64,000 nucleotides of DNA from a virus: the IMG/VR virus record IMGVR_UViG_3300043777_000056, positions 1-64,000 of that record; one strand, given 5' to 3'. Made by a program: the position numbers and the translations under genes. The stretch's first letter is position 1. Each line of letters begins with the position of its first letter. A model generated the notes under the pieces. That model was not told the DNA's origin and ran no database searches. It saw only the letters and a list, made by a program, of their open reading frames with translations. Below are positions 33,910 through 42,754 of the stretch, one piece after another.

Positions 33910-34413
33910 TCAGAAAGGAACATCGTCGTCGAACTCTTCCGACGAGTCATCCTGCTCCTCGGCTGGCGGCGCCGGTCGTCGCTGCTGCGGCTTTGTAGCC
34001 TGCTTGGGGGCAGGCTTGGCAGGGCGGCGCGGTGGTGGCGTAGGAGCCTCTTCCTCTTCTTCCTCGGCAGCTTCCTGACGGTCGCTGACCTTACTGGGCG
34101 GGAAGTCGATGGCATCGACAATAGCAACGGTCTTGTACTTTTTCTCGCCGGTTTCTTTGTCGTTCCACTTCTCCGTCTGGATGCGGCCCTGTACGAAAAT
34201 GCCGTCACCCTTCTTGAAGTACTGATCGATCACTTCCGCGCGGGCACCGAAGGCCTTGCACGAGAAGAACTCCACCGGGCGCTCATCGCTATCCTTCGGC
34301 TTGTAGCCATCGACAGCGACCGTGAACGAAGCAATGGTGGTGCCACCGCCGGTCGTTCGCAGCTCCGGATCTTTGGTCAATCGACCTTGAATAACCAATA
34401 ACTGATATGACAT
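33910..34413 (-). CDS. ssb: Single-stranded DNA-binding protein
   Basis: 167 residues. The start MSYQLLVIQGRLTKDPELR at 34413 follows GGAGTGAAC. The OB-fold signature (GRLTKDPELR, TTIASFTVAVDGYK, VEFFSCKAFGARAEVIDQYF KKGDGIFVQGR) occupies residues 1-105. A Pro/Lys/Gln linker then leads to the acidic tip DDDVPF, a near copy of the bacterial SSB tail that recruits partner proteins. It should protect single strands during replication and ERF/YqaJ recombination encoded in the same operon. Confidence 0.95.
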   Translation of the reverse strand: MSYQLLVIQGRLTKDPELRTTGGGTTIASFTVAVDGYKPKDSDERPVEFFSCKAFGARAEVIDQYFKKGDGIFVQGRIQTEKWNDKETGEKKYKTVAIVDAIDFPPSKVSDRQEAAEEEEEEAPTPPPRRPAKPAPKQATKPQQRRPAPPAEEQDDSSEEFDDDVPF

Positions 34414-34415
34414 GT

Positions 34416-34694
34416 TCACTCCAAAGTTGCTTGCCAGACACCACGCCCGTAGACGTGCTTGTACCTTCCAATCATCACATACGACCCAGGAGATGTCAAC
34501 TGTTTCCACAGCGACGCAAGCGCTTCATCCAGCGTTGCACCCGAAGCCCGTATTTCCTTGTGATCAGAATCCTTGCCGCCCTTGATCCAAACAATGATCT
34601 GCGGCCCATCGCCCTCGTTTATGATCTGCGAATAGATCTGTCCCAGTGGTCGCAAATCCCAAGCTATTTTTTCCTTCTGGTTTAAGCGCGGCAT
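34416..34694 (-). CDS. Hypothetical protein, 92 aa
   Basis: Begins MPRLNQKEKIAWDLRPL; the ATG overlaps the stop of the upstream gene (TAATG). Alternating strand and helix (PQIIVWIKGGKDSDHKEI, GATLDEALASLWKQL). It lies between a coiled-coil protein and SSB, so a recombination accessory role is likely by context only. Confidence 0.6.
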   Translation of the reverse strand: MPRLNQKEKIAWDLRPLGQIYSQIINEGDGPQIIVWIKGGKDSDHKEIRASGATLDEALASLWKQLTSPGSYVMIGRYKHVYGRGVWQATLE

Positions 34695-35464
34695 TAAGCA
34701 ACACGAGCTTGCTCGCCCTTGACTACTTCAAGGCCGGGAATTTTTCCGGCGTGCGGGCCCTTGGCAAGACGGTTCAAGAGTCTCTGGCCTATCTTGATCT
34801 CGGCCAAATCTTCTGGCGGAAGAGTAACCGCAGCCCATTTCAGGAATTCGCGCTTCGTATCCCCATCATCAACCTTTCCAGTAACCTTGGTTACTAGGCC
34901 GGCGCCTCCGTCGATGGTACCGAGTACGCGAGTCTTGGTGGGGCCCTCGGACACAATCATATCGGTCATGCGCTCCAGTTCTTCCGCATCAGCCTCTTCG
35001 CCGGCCGCGCGCAGTGCGTTGGCTAGCTTCTCTGACTGTTCTTTCTGAGCTGCAACCTCGGCGGCCTTTTCCTTCGCAACACGGGCCTCTTCTGCCTTTA
35101 GCCAAGCGGTGAGTCGTGGCTCGACCACGGCCTTGACGGCCTCAAGCCTTTCTATCTCTGTGTCGAACTTCCCCTTGATCAGACCCTTCATCTCATCCAA
35201 TGGACGAGTAAAGGTCAGCCGTACTTCATCCGCTTCGGCAATTTGAGTAACGAGTGCCTTGATGAAGGTGGTAGCGTCCTCGGCATTCTTCCGAGAAGCC
35301 AAAATCTCTGGGACGCGCTCAAGGACGTCCTCAGCCTTGTTAGCATGGATACGAAAGCGCTCGACTTGCCCTCGTATGTTTCCTGCGGTGTTGACGAGAC
35401 TTTGGCATTTGCTGACGATTGCATTCAGTGATTCCGTGTCTATATTGATCAGATCCTTGGCCAT
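34694..35464 (-). CDS. Coiled-coil protein of the recombination operon, 256 aa
   Basis: Begins MAKDLINIDTESLNAIV after GGAGACGTT. Residues 1-160 are a long charged coiled coil (EARVAKEKAAEVAAQKEQSE); the C-terminal 90 residues are a compact alpha/beta unit (GDTKREFLKWAAVTLPPEDL). Similar coiled-coil proteins stand next to lambda-type recombination genes in many phages and may modulate host nucleases or load annealing protein. The family is not identified with confidence. Confidence 0.6.
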   Translation of the reverse strand: MAKDLINIDTESLNAIVSKCQSLVNTAGNIRGQVERFRIHANKAEDVLERVPEILASRKNAEDATTFIKALVTQIAEADEVRLTFTRPLDEMKGLIKGKFDTEIERLEAVKAVVEPRLTAWLKAEEARVAKEKAAEVAAQKEQSEKLANALRAAGEEADAEELERMTDMIVSEGPTKTRVLGTIDGGAGLVTKVTGKVDDGDTKREFLKWAAVTLPPEDLAEIKIGQRLLNRLAKGPHAGKIPGLEVVKGEQARVA

Positions 35465-35472
35465 AACGTCTC

Positions 35473-36165
35473 CTAATGGAACACATCCGGGATACCGGAA
35501 TGGACGACCAGCTTACCCGGTGTTGAGAACTTCTGCAACTCAAACATCGTCTTGAAGCGCGCCAGATTGATCTCGAAGGTCTTGTGCATATCTTCGTCCA
35601 GGGGGACATCTATCATACACAGCCGCATATCCGCCGGAACGCGCGGATCATAGCTGGCATAGATGATCTTCTTCTTCCCCGAGATCCAGGCTTCCCATTG
35701 AACCTGCGCATAGTAGGTAGCAGACATCTGGCTATCCAGAATTGTCTTCATGTGATTCTTGCTGAGGAATGGACACTTCACTTGGATGGTGACGTCATCC
35801 ACTATATAGCCATCTGGGGTGGCGCCGGCATAGTCGTATTCTGGATGAAGGACCAGCCCAGGCTCTATTAGGCGGCAGCCGAATGTACGGCTGATCGCAT
35901 CAAGTGCTTCAGCTTCGTGATCATTCCCCCATTGCATCGCCATGTTCTTGAATGGCTTATGTTGCCACTCAGGACTGATCTCGTAACGCAACTCATCGTT
36001 CAAAGAGAGCCACGCCCTGGGACTGGCTTCCTCGATAATCTGCGCGCGCGTGCTTGCGGTGATGCGCCCGCGCCGGGCCTTAAACCATTCCGGCGTTAGT
36101 GCTTTTGGCGGAGACTTACGCACTACAATGCCGGGTACCGGGAGAGATGATACCCAATCAATCAT
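35473..36165 (-). CDS. YqaJ-family recombination exonuclease (lambda Exo-like)
   Basis: 230 residues from MIDWVSSLPVPGIVVRK (ATG 36163-36165, GGAGG upstream, ATGA overlap). Motifs of the PD-(D/E)xK exonuclease fold are in order: ARRGRITAST, MQWGNDHEAEALDAI, the acid GATPDGYIV and the catalytic IQVKCPF. These enzymes chew 5' ends at double-strand breaks to load an annealing protein, here ERF (36876-37646). Normal length for the family. Confidence 0.9.
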   Translation of the reverse strand: MIDWVSSLPVPGIVVRKSPPKALTPEWFKARRGRITASTRAQIIEEASPRAWLSLNDELRYEISPEWQHKPFKNMAMQWGNDHEAEALDAISRTFGCRLIEPGLVLHPEYDYAGATPDGYIVDDVTIQVKCPFLSKNHMKTILDSQMSATYYAQVQWEAWISGKKKIIYASYDPRVPADMRLCMIDVPLDEDMHKTFEINLARFKTMFELQKFSTPGKLVVHSGIPDVFH

Positions 36166-36365
36166 GGATATATGCCTCCCCAAATGGAGGGAGCGTGCGG
36201 ATCTGGCCTCTCTTCCGTCAGCTTGTCCAGGAGACAATGGACATGGAAAACCTCTGATCTGTATTCAACCAAACCAGCGCCGCTATCGGTTCGCAGACGA
36301 TTCAAGCACTGTGGGCACTGGGTAGCTTTAGTGTCATGCAGGGTTACCCACTTCCACTTGCTCAC
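36162..36365 (-). CDS. Zinc-finger-like small protein, 67 aa
   Basis: The GTG at 36363-36365 (MSKWKWVTLHDTKATQ) overlaps the previous stop as GTGA and has GATGGGG upstream; an earlier TTG start lacks a ribosome site. CPQC near residue 17 and HVHC near 41 could bind zinc. Function unknown. The stop overlaps the YqaJ start. Confidence 0.55.
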   Translation of the reverse strand: MSKWKWVTLHDTKATQCPQCLNRLRTDSGAGLVEYRSEVFHVHCLLDKLTEERPDPHAPSIWGGIYP

Positions 36366-36601
36366 TTGTACCCCATCTTTTCGAGCCCGAGCTTCAGAAG
36401 CTCGAATACCGGGCGTGAGTTTCGTGGCCAATTCTCTATCAAGGCTTCCCTTATAGGTTTGCCGTCGCGACCGAACGCGCGCACGATGTAGTCTCCGCGA
36501 GATTTACTACCGCGCCCGTTATTAGTGATGGTCACTCGACCCAGGTTATACGTTTCCATGTGGTCCCCATGAACCCACATGTCAATGCTTACGTTTATCA
36601 C
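36362..36601 (-). CDS. Hypothetical protein, 79 aa
   Basis: GTG start overlapping the upstream stop (GTGA). MINVSIDMWVHGDHME leads to a beta-rich sequence with a basic loop (NNGRGSKSRGDYIVRAFGRD) and a C-terminal helix. No family recognised. Confidence 0.55.
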   Translation of the reverse strand: MINVSIDMWVHGDHMETYNLGRVTITNNGRGSKSRGDYIVRAFGRDGKPIREALIENWPRNSRPVFELLKLGLEKMGYK

Positions 36602-36879
36602 GCCCCATGATCCTCTGGTCTATTTTGCTTGAAGCGCAGAACCCAATATATCCAGGTAGCGTTCGCAACGGTTATAAACAGGCCTCCAGAGAAGGATAGC
36701 CACTGCTGTAGATGTGGGTACCAAATACAGTTCCATCCGCCCCACGCCGTGAAGACAGCGGTGGCTGGCCAATACACACCGCGCACAACCTTGTGCTTCA
36801 AAAGGATCTTCACATTCATCCAGGTGAGGATACCTGCCGATACCTCAAACCCGGCGCTTACTGCATCGAACCAGTTCAC
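36598..36879 (-). CDS. Integral membrane protein, 93 aa
   Basis: GTG start overlapping the ERF stop (GTGA). Three hydrophobic segments are visible (FDAVSAGFEVSAGILTWM, YWPATAVFTAWGGWNCIWY, LSFSGGLFITVANATWIYWV). The WNCIWYPHLQQWLSFSGG stretch resembles a small membrane protein family often seen in phage early regions. Function unknown. Confidence 0.65.
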   Translation of the reverse strand: MNWFDAVSAGFEVSAGILTWMNVKILLKHKVVRGVYWPATAVFTAWGGWNCIWYPHLQQWLSFSGGLFITVANATWIYWVLRFKQNRPEDHGA

Positions 36880-37646
36880 TTACGAACGCCCTTAAACCCC
36901 TTTACCTTCTCGTTTGCCTGTGTCAGCTTGATGACTTTCTTGGTCAATGCGGACGTTATCGCCTCAAAGTCTGATACCTTGAGATCTGCAACGCTCGTCG
37001 CCTCGTAGTACTTTAGGAAGGCATCGGTGTCGGCCTTCGAGCGCTCAAGTAACAGCGTGACTTCAGACTGCTGAACTGCGTTTAAACGCTCCGATTTGAC
37101 CGCTTCTTTTACCGGTTCTGATTCCGGACTTTCCTGTTGCTGATCAACATCTTCAGAACGCTCGCGGCGATTTCGTGCCGGTCTTGGTGCCGGTTCTGCG
37201 ACCGTATCCTCCGGTGAGTCTGCGTCGGCATCTGGTACGCCCTTGACGGGGATACAGAACGCCTGGATAACGGCGTACTTGTACGCGGCGGAGCTTGCCT
37301 TATTGGTGGCTTTGTCCGCGCTGTCTTGCGCTTCACCGAATGCTCGCACGAGATGATGGGAGCCGTCTTCCGTGCTGACGATATCGAACTCGACTTCAAG
37401 AACGACGTTGAACATCAACGTCCCACTCTTGGTGGGTCGGCTGGTCTCGACACGCCCCACAGCTCGTGGCAATATCAATAGGTTGTGATCCACGAGCGCT
37501 GAACAGAGCGCTTCATACACCTGATCGATGCCACGGAAATTGTAGCCTTGCTGCTGATTGCGGCCGGACTTTCCGATTCCCTCTTGTTTGAGGGCACGCA
37601 TCACATTGAGAATGGCCGGATAAACTTTAGGTGCGGTATCTGACAT
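36876..37646 (-). CDS. ERF-family single-strand annealing recombinase
   Basis: 256 residues; the start MSDTAPKVYPAILNVMR (37646) follows AGGAGTAATC. The ERF core occupies residues 1-145: GYNFRGIDQVYEALCSALVD is the hallmark, followed by beta strands and KATNKASSAAYKYAVIQAFC. A charged linker and a C-terminal helix follow. ERF proteins anneal complementary single strands exposed by the YqaJ nuclease. First gene of the leftward operon. One GTTTAAAC site (37080-37087) lies in the linker. Confidence 0.92.
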   Translation of the reverse strand: MSDTAPKVYPAILNVMRALKQEGIGKSGRNQQQGYNFRGIDQVYEALCSALVDHNLLILPRAVGRVETSRPTKSGTLMFNVVLEVEFDIVSTEDGSHHLVRAFGEAQDSADKATNKASSAAYKYAVIQAFCIPVKGVPDADADSPEDTVAEPAPRPARNRRERSEDVDQQQESPESEPVKEAVKSERLNAVQQSEVTLLLERSKADTDAFLKYYEATSVADLKVSDFEAITSALTKKVIKLTQANEKVKGFKGVRK

Positions 37647-37732
37647 GATTACTCCTATTGAAGTTTGGAGCCTATCACTGTTGCTCGAAGTTCGCAACTA
37701 GTGTACAGTCCGCGCCTTCATTCGGAGTGTGC
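37647..37732. promoter_or_regulatory. Short divergent spacer
   Basis: 86 bases separate the ERF start (minus) from the primase-helicase start (plus), so promoters for both operons should lie here. I see no clear consensus -35/-10 pair on either strand. Confidence 0.4.
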
Positions 37733-39592
37733 ATGTCACAACTGAAAGCGTCGGAGATAGCAGATCGGTTAGCGGCTCAAGCTGAGAGCGTGGTCCGAGA
37801 ACTGCTCCCCGGCGGCAAGGTCCATGGTCACGAATGGTGCGTCGGCTCAATCAACGGTGAGGCCGGCGAATCACTGAAAGTGCAGCTCCAGGGAGACCGC
37901 GTTGGCAAGTGGAAAGACTTCGCCAGCAGCGAGAAGGGCGGGGATCTATTAGACCTTTGGGCCGCATCTCGCGGCTGCGACATTGGTACAGCCATCCGCC
38001 AAGCCAAGGACTTTCTCGGGATCCGAGATCCTGTTGTCGAAGAAGCTGGTATACGCAAGAGCTACAAGAAGGTCGAGCGCGACAAGAGTATTCGCAGCGT
38101 CTCCAAACATCCGGTTGTGTTGACGTGGCTAACAAAACACCGGCTCACTGACAAGTCCATCAAGGCATACAAGATAGCGGCCAAGGATTCGGACACGCTG
38201 GCCTTCCCCTTCATGCGCTGTGGCGACGATACAGAAGTCGTCCATATGCAGTACAGAACCCTTAAAAAGAAGGGGTTTTGGGCATCAGAAGGGACTGAGA
38301 TGATTCTATTCGGATGGCAGGCAATGCCGCCCATGGCGCGCGAAGTGATCATATGCGAGGGAATGAAAGATGCAATGTCGTGGTACGAATACGGCTACAA
38401 TGCCCTATCTGTTCCAGCTGGCGGTGGCGGTAACGGAAAACAGAATGGATGGCTGGCGAGCGAGTACGATAACCTTGCTCGCTTCGACAAAATCTATCTG
38501 TCTATGGATGCCGACAAGGCTGGGCAAGAAGCGCTTGCAACCATTGTTGAGCGACTTGGACGCCATCGCTGCTTCATTATCAGACTGCCGGAAGGCAAGA
38601 ACGACATCAACGACTGCCTGAAGGATCAGGTAGCGCCAGAGATCATCCATATGCGCGTAAAGAACGCGCGCACCCTGGACCCATCCAGTCTGGTCAACAT
38701 CGGTGACTTCACCAAGGAAATCATTGAACAGTTCCATCCGCCGGGCGGAAAGACGCAGGGCATCCTCAGTCCATTCGAGGATCACGTAGGGTGCTTCGAG
38801 TTTCCGCTTGGCGCCACGACCATACTGGTCGGACGCAACGGCGGGGGCAAGTCAACACTCGCCGGCCAGATCATTCTGGATGCCTGCAACCAGAACTTCA
38901 ACTGCTGCGTAGCCAGTCTCGAATTTCGTGTTGCCAAGTACGCTAGCTGGATCATCCGCCAAGGTACGTGTGCCAACACACCAAGCCCGAGCCGTATTCA
39001 GCAGGCCAACGAGAAACTGGCTGAGCATCTATGGGCGTTCAGTCCGGATAGTAAGTCCGGTCACGGCTCCGCTAAGGTGGAGAAGATCATTGAGACCTTC
39101 GAGTACGCTGCTGCGCGCTATGGCTGCAAGCTATTCGTGTTGGACAACTTCTCCAAGCTAGTGTTCAGCGGCAAGGACGAACTAAAGGATCAAAAGGATG
39201 CGATCACTCTGATCACAGAGTTTGCCGTCCAGTCCAATGTACATGTTCTTGTCGTGGCTCACCCTCGCAAGTCGTCCAGTAGCGACTCAGGAGATGTCAG
39301 CTCCATGGATGTACGCGGGCACGGCGCACTTACAGATCTCCCGGACAGTGTACTGATCCATACGCGCAACAAGCGCAAGGAACTGATGTTCAAGGATCGC
39401 GCTACATGGAATGAGTTGCCGGCGGATGAGCAGCAGCGTATAAGGAATCAACCGGATGCGTGGCTCAAGTGTGAGAAACAGCGGCACTACAACGGCACCG
39501 GGGACGGTGAGCCGTTGATACAGCTATACTTTGATCACGAGTCGCGTCAATTCACCAAGCTGATGAACGGAATGCCGAAGGAATACTTGTAA
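37733..39592 (+). CDS. Primase-helicase (TOPRIM plus DnaB/T7 gp4-like RecA fold)
   Basis: 619 residues from MSQLKASEIADRLAAQ (GGAG upstream). The N-terminus has the KWKDFASSEKGGDLLDLW segment of bifunctional primases, lacking an obvious four-cysteine zinc finger. The TOPRIM part has ICEGMKDAM near residue 206 and LSMDADKAG near 258. The helicase has Walker A VGRNGGGKST near 365, FVLDNFSKL (Walker B) and later VVAHPRKS. Primase makes RNA primers; the hexameric helicase unwinds DNA 5' to 3'. No DNA polymerase is seen in the window. Confidence 0.92.
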   Translation: MSQLKASEIADRLAAQAESVVRELLPGGKVHGHEWCVGSINGEAGESLKVQLQGDRVGKWKDFASSEKGGDLLDLWAASRGCDIGTAIRQAKDFLGIRDPVVEEAGIRKSYKKVERDKSIRSVSKHPVVLTWLTKHRLTDKSIKAYKIAAKDSDTLAFPFMRCGDDTEVVHMQYRTLKKKGFWASEGTEMILFGWQAMPPMAREVIICEGMKDAMSWYEYGYNALSVPAGGGGNGKQNGWLASEYDNLARFDKIYLSMDADKAGQEALATIVERLGRHRCFIIRLPEGKNDINDCLKDQVAPEIIHMRVKNARTLDPSSLVNIGDFTKEIIEQFHPPGGKTQGILSPFEDHVGCFEFPLGATTILVGRNGGGKSTLAGQIILDACNQNFNCCVASLEFRVAKYASWIIRQGTCANTPSPSRIQQANEKLAEHLWAFSPDSKSGHGSAKVEKIIETFEYAAARYGCKLFVLDNFSKLVFSGKDELKDQKDAITLITEFAVQSNVHVLVVAHPRKSSSSDSGDVSSMDVRGHGALTDLPDSVLIHTRNKRKELMFKDRATWNELPADEQQRIRNQPDAWLKCEKQRHYNGTGDGEPLIQLYFDHESRQFTKLMNGMPKEYL

Positions 39593-40299
39593 TGCCTAAC
39601 TGGATTGATGAAGTCGTCAACGAAGACAGCCGCGTGTTCCACGCTGGCGAGCTGGAATTCAGTAGCGCGCGGGAGACCGATAGCGGCGGGCGCACTGTGG
39701 TGTTCAATCTAATTCTGACATCGGCGCAGCAGCGTATGGCAAATCCTTTCAGTGTAGCCACCCGGCGGCGAGCCAAGAAAGCCGGTACAAGATTTCGTCT
39801 TTCATTAGTAGCCTCAAATGGTCCATTCAAACAGGGGGAGCAAGACTGGATGGATGAGGTAATGCTATTAGCCTGGGCTGACAGCCCCACCAGAAGCACG
39901 GTGACGTTCCTGCTTCCTGATGATACCTCTTTGCCACATCCATTCATGCATTGCTCGAAGACGGATCGCTGGATGGCAATCTTCGTAGAGTTGGCAGACG
40001 ACGATACGGTAGTGGATCAGAAGGCCGTCGCTGCGGCAGAGAGCCGCAAGGGAAAGCAAAGCCTGTCCCAGGCTGCCCATGTGCTTCTTGGCAACAAAGA
40101 ATTCCAAAACTGGCTGATCGAGCATTATGGCGATCTACCCGATGCCGCTGAGCAGAAGATGGGCACCATCACACCTGAGAAAGTACTGAAGTACCGCTGC
40201 GGAATCGAGTCGAAGTCAGAGCTGGATACCAGTGAGACGGCTGCATACACCTTCCGAAACATACGGGCCAAGTTTAACGAAAGAAACAAGGCCAGATAA
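39592..40299 (+). CDS. Hypothetical replication-region protein, 235 aa
   Basis: Begins MPNWIDEVVNEDSRVFH, overlapping the primase-helicase stop (TAATG). The N-terminal half is beta-rich (RTVVFNLILTSAQQR, FRLSLVASNGPFKQGEQDWM). The C-terminal half is helical with NKEFQNWLIEHYG and CGIESKSELDTSETAAYTF. Its coupling suggests a job with the primase-helicase. No family recognised with confidence. Confidence 0.65.
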   Translation: MPNWIDEVVNEDSRVFHAGELEFSSARETDSGGRTVVFNLILTSAQQRMANPFSVATRRRAKKAGTRFRLSLVASNGPFKQGEQDWMDEVMLLAWADSPTRSTVTFLLPDDTSLPHPFMHCSKTDRWMAIFVELADDDTVVDQKAVAAAESRKGKQSLSQAAHVLLGNKEFQNWLIEHYGDLPDAAEQKMGTITPEKVLKYRCGIESKSELDTSETAAYTFRNIRAKFNERNKAR

Positions 40300-40578
40300 T
40301 TTTTGAATTCGCGGCGGATCGGTCATGTGTACAGTGGCGCCGCGTCTTAGTTGAAAGTCCGCAACCACGGGGTTGTCAGTATGGCGGACACCGGCGTATA
40401 GCCCAGCAGGGAACTGACCGGATAGTAACCACGGTTACTACCGTTAAGGAGTGGGCACCAGAGCAGGCTCCATCAGCTTGTAATGGGGGCGAACATCCGG
40501 ATTGAGTTCCGGGGTTCCCTCCGTCCAGAGACTCACCATCGCTTGTAATTAATCTAGAGTATGTTCTATAGATACTAT

Positions 40579-40608
40579 TTGACATCTATGCCATTGAGAG
40601 CATATTGT
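40579..40608 (+). promoter_or_regulatory. Candidate sigma70-type promoter
   Basis: A perfect TTGACA at 40579-40584 is followed after 18 bases by TATTGT. Transcription would start near 40615 and drive 40685 onwards. Confidence 0.5.
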
Positions 40609-40658
40609 CCTAGCCGGGTGTAACCCGGCGATCATCGTCAGTTAGTTTGAAGTTCAAA

Positions 40659-40673
40659 GGCACCAGGGGTGCC
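40659..40673 (+). promoter_or_regulatory. Leader hairpin directly before the ribosome site
   Basis: GGCACC-AGG-GGTGCC is followed at once by GGAG (40674-40677) and ATG 40685. It may stabilise the mRNA 5' region or tune initiation. Confidence 0.45.
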
Positions 40674-40684
40674 GGAGTCATACG

Positions 40685-41608
40685 ATGGATGAAGATGAAC
40701 AGTATGAGCTGGATTCCGCCTGGGGTCATCAGCAGGAGCTTGAATGCATGTCTCTAGAGACGTGCGAAGGTTGTGGCTGCGAGATAGATCCAAACTTCTG
40801 TCATTGCGGCGAAGCTATCCAGTCGCACAACGCTTACTGGTCTGGTCATAGCCCGGTACCTGCGGGTTGCCAGTGTGGAAGGGAACCTGTAGACTCGCCG
40901 GATGAATCACAGGAGACATCCATGACCTTTCACGATGACATCGACAATATGATTCATGCGCCGGGCATCAAACCGGAAGAATATGCTGCAGCAGCATACC
41001 GTCAAGCATTCGACGATCCTCAAGAGTTCGATGAGTTCGATGAAGAAATAGAATCTGATAAGCAGCGCGCTGCCGCATCTTTCCGCGCCAGCGAGGATGC
41101 CAAGATCACGGCTGTTCTGACGCATCCGGATGACGTCGTGTTGCTAGACTGGGTCTCCATGGGTGTACCAGTGATCCTCAAGCTACCGAAGGATCATTGG
41201 TTGGCCGAAGGGGTTGACCCCAGTCCTCTGGCGCCATATAGCCTATACGATGACAACGCCGGCCTCGAATGCATTTATTGCGGCGAGCTTGGGTGTAAGC
41301 GCGTAGACCTACATGGTCCAGAGTACGATGCACAACAGGAAGTCGAAGAGTATGAGGAAGCCGCACGAAAAGTGCGATGGCAAACAGGCCGTTTAAACGC
41401 TGATGAGCGTAATAGCGAGATCACAAGGATAATGCAGTACTACATCGAGGAGGAGCAACGTGTGGTAGCGGCAGATTTCGAGGCTACTAGGGATATCATG
41501 CAAGATCTGGCAGAGCATCAGGTGAATCAAGGTATCCTGTCGGCAGTGACATTTATCTTCTCACTGGTTGCTACAGTATTCGCAGTCATATCTTGGTGGC
41601 ACCGATGA
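40685..41608 (+). CDS. Zinc-ribbon membrane-anchored protein, 307 aa
   Basis: Begins MDEDEQYELDSAWGHQQ. CEGCGCEIDPNFCHCG near residue 27 and CQCG near 60 look like a zinc ribbon; CIYCGELGC near 197 is a second metal site. The middle is acidic (FDEFDEEIESDKQRAA). The C-terminus is one transmembrane helix (VTFIFSLVATVFAVISWWHR), so it may be tail-anchored. A GTTTAAAC lies at 41391-41398. Function unknown. Confidence 0.6.
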   Translation: MDEDEQYELDSAWGHQQELECMSLETCEGCGCEIDPNFCHCGEAIQSHNAYWSGHSPVPAGCQCGREPVDSPDESQETSMTFHDDIDNMIHAPGIKPEEYAAAAYRQAFDDPQEFDEFDEEIESDKQRAAASFRASEDAKITAVLTHPDDVVLLDWVSMGVPVILKLPKDHWLAEGVDPSPLAPYSLYDDNAGLECIYCGELGCKRVDLHGPEYDAQQEVEEYEEAARKVRWQTGRLNADERNSEITRIMQYYIEEEQRVVAADFEATRDIMQDLAEHQVNQGILSAVTFIFSLVATVFAVISWWHR

Positions 41609-42069
41609 GCGCTCTTCCAGCAAAGTCCTTCCTTGCGGTACTAGTTACCGGCGGACGTCACTACGATGACGGTACAGCACGCGCCGTCATCTTCCAGGCG
41701 CTGGATAAGATCCATAGCGTCAAACCTATCAACCTGATCATTCACGGGGCTTGCAAGGATCCAAAGACCGGCAAGCTATGCGGAGCCGATTCCATAGCCC
41801 AAGACTGGGCTCTGGCAAACGAGGTTGACTACCAAGGGTGGCCCGCCAAATGGACCCGCTTCGGCAATTCAGCCGGCCCGCGTCGCAATGCTGTGATGGC
41901 CGTAGCGCTGGCGAGCACGCCGGGCGCCAAGGTGTGCATTGCCTTTCCAGGTAATCGTGGCACTGAAGACATGGTTGACCGCGCTATGAATCTGGAGGCA
42001 CGAGGCATCGCGGTGGAGATCTTGCGTATCGAGCCGGATGGTACCGGCAAGGAAGAGGTATCGCTATGA
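41605..42069 (+). CDS. SLOG-domain protein (DUF2493-like)
   Basis: 154 residues from MSALPAKSFLAVLVTGGRHY; the ATG overlaps the preceding stop. VTGGRHYDD, LIIHGACKD, GADSIAQDWA and GNSAGPRRNAVM match the Rossmann-like SLOG/DUF2493 pattern. SLOG proteins bind nucleotides or nucleotide derivatives and are linked to stress signalling. The ligand here is unknown. Confidence 0.8.
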   Translation: MSALPAKSFLAVLVTGGRHYDDGTARAVIFQALDKIHSVKPINLIIHGACKDPKTGKLCGADSIAQDWALANEVDYQGWPAKWTRFGNSAGPRRNAVMAVALASTPGAKVCIAFPGNRGTEDMVDRAMNLEARGIAVEILRIEPDGTGKEEVSL

Positions 42070-42482
42070 GCTTCGAGATAATCAAGGCGAAAGAGGGTTT
42101 CATTCAGCGCTGGATTCCAATAGAGCATGCTGCTGATGATCCAGAGTGGTCGCCTCGCGTTGTCGATGGTGTTGAGCACGCCATGGATAATGGCTATCCG
42201 GTAACATTCCAGGGTATGGTCCTATGTGAGAAACGTCAGGTAGAATCAGACGTTGATTCCTACTACAAGCAAGCATTCGAGCGTATCGAGGAGCGTAAGG
42301 AAAATAGGATCATAAACTGGATGAGATATGTGGATAAAGAGCTGGATCTAATCAGCAAATCCATTCGAGTAGAAGTGGTAGAGGGTGTAAAAATTATCAC
42401 GAATGGTCTGTGGGCCATTGGCTTCCTGATAGTTGCCGTCACCGGCTGGTTGACCGCGCTTCTGTATCACATGTCTAAATGA
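42066..42482 (+). CDS. Hypothetical protein with C-terminal membrane helix, 138 aa
   Basis: Begins MSFEIIKAKEGFIQRWI, ATGA overlap. A helical middle (KQAFERIEERKENRIINWMR) leads to a C-terminal hydrophobic segment (GLWAIGFLIVAVTGWLTALL) and YHMSK. This is the second tail-anchored-looking protein in this operon (compare 40685-41608). Confidence 0.55.
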   Translation: MSFEIIKAKEGFIQRWIPIEHAADDPEWSPRVVDGVEHAMDNGYPVTFQGMVLCEKRQVESDVDSYYKQAFERIEERKENRIINWMRYVDKELDLISKSIRVEVVEGVKIITNGLWAIGFLIVAVTGWLTALLYHMSK

Positions 42483-42754
42483 AGCTACGTGAATACGCTC
42501 GCGGACAGGACTGCCAAATTCGTCTTCCGGGAATATGCAACGGCAATCCCGAGACCACCGTCCTGGCCCACTTTCGCATGGCTGGTATTTCTGGCATGGG
42601 TATCAAATCCCCTGACGTTCTGGGCGCGCATGCGTGCAGCGATTGCCACGGATACGTTGATACGCACCACGATATCGAGACGCGCCTCAGCTTCCTTGAG
42701 GGAGTCATACGAACGATCAGTCTGCTCATCAGTCGGAGAATACTGAAATGGTGA
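42479..42754 (+). CDS. YbcO-like nuclease domain protein (DUF1364)
   Basis: 91 residues beginning MKLREYARGQDCQIRLPGIC. CNGNPETTVLAHF, SGMGIKSPDVLGAHACSDCH and DTHHDIE form the DUF1364/YbcO pattern, a small HNH-related nuclease fold seen in lambdoid nin regions. The C-terminus differs from the family's usual end. It overlaps the following VRR-NUC gene. Confidence 0.82.
   Translation: MKLREYARGQDCQIRLPGICNGNPETTVLAHFRMAGISGMGIKSPDVLGAHACSDCHGYVDTHHDIETRLSFLEGVIRTISLLISRRILKW

Larger units (their letters stand above)
40300..40684 (+). other. Structured 385-base spacer, candidate ncRNA or leader
   Basis: No credible gene. Stems: GTCCGC (40357-40362) with GCGGAC (40384-40389), enclosing CAACC/GGTTG; near-palindrome TAGTAACC-AC-GGTTACTA (40423-40440); GCCGGGT/ACCCGGC (40613-40629). 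Near-direct repeats CATCaGCTTGTAAT (40471) and CATCGCTTGTAAT (40537). It also contains the promoter candidate at 40579-40608 and the leader hairpin at 40659-40673. Compact stems suggest an RNA between 40320 and 40550; the class is unknown. Confidence 0.5.

Noticed and set aside
41391-41430. CTGATGAGCG followed by AGCGAGATC, resembling a hammerhead core
   Set aside because: The GAAA core and a third helix with a cleavage triplet are missing, and it lies inside a gene.
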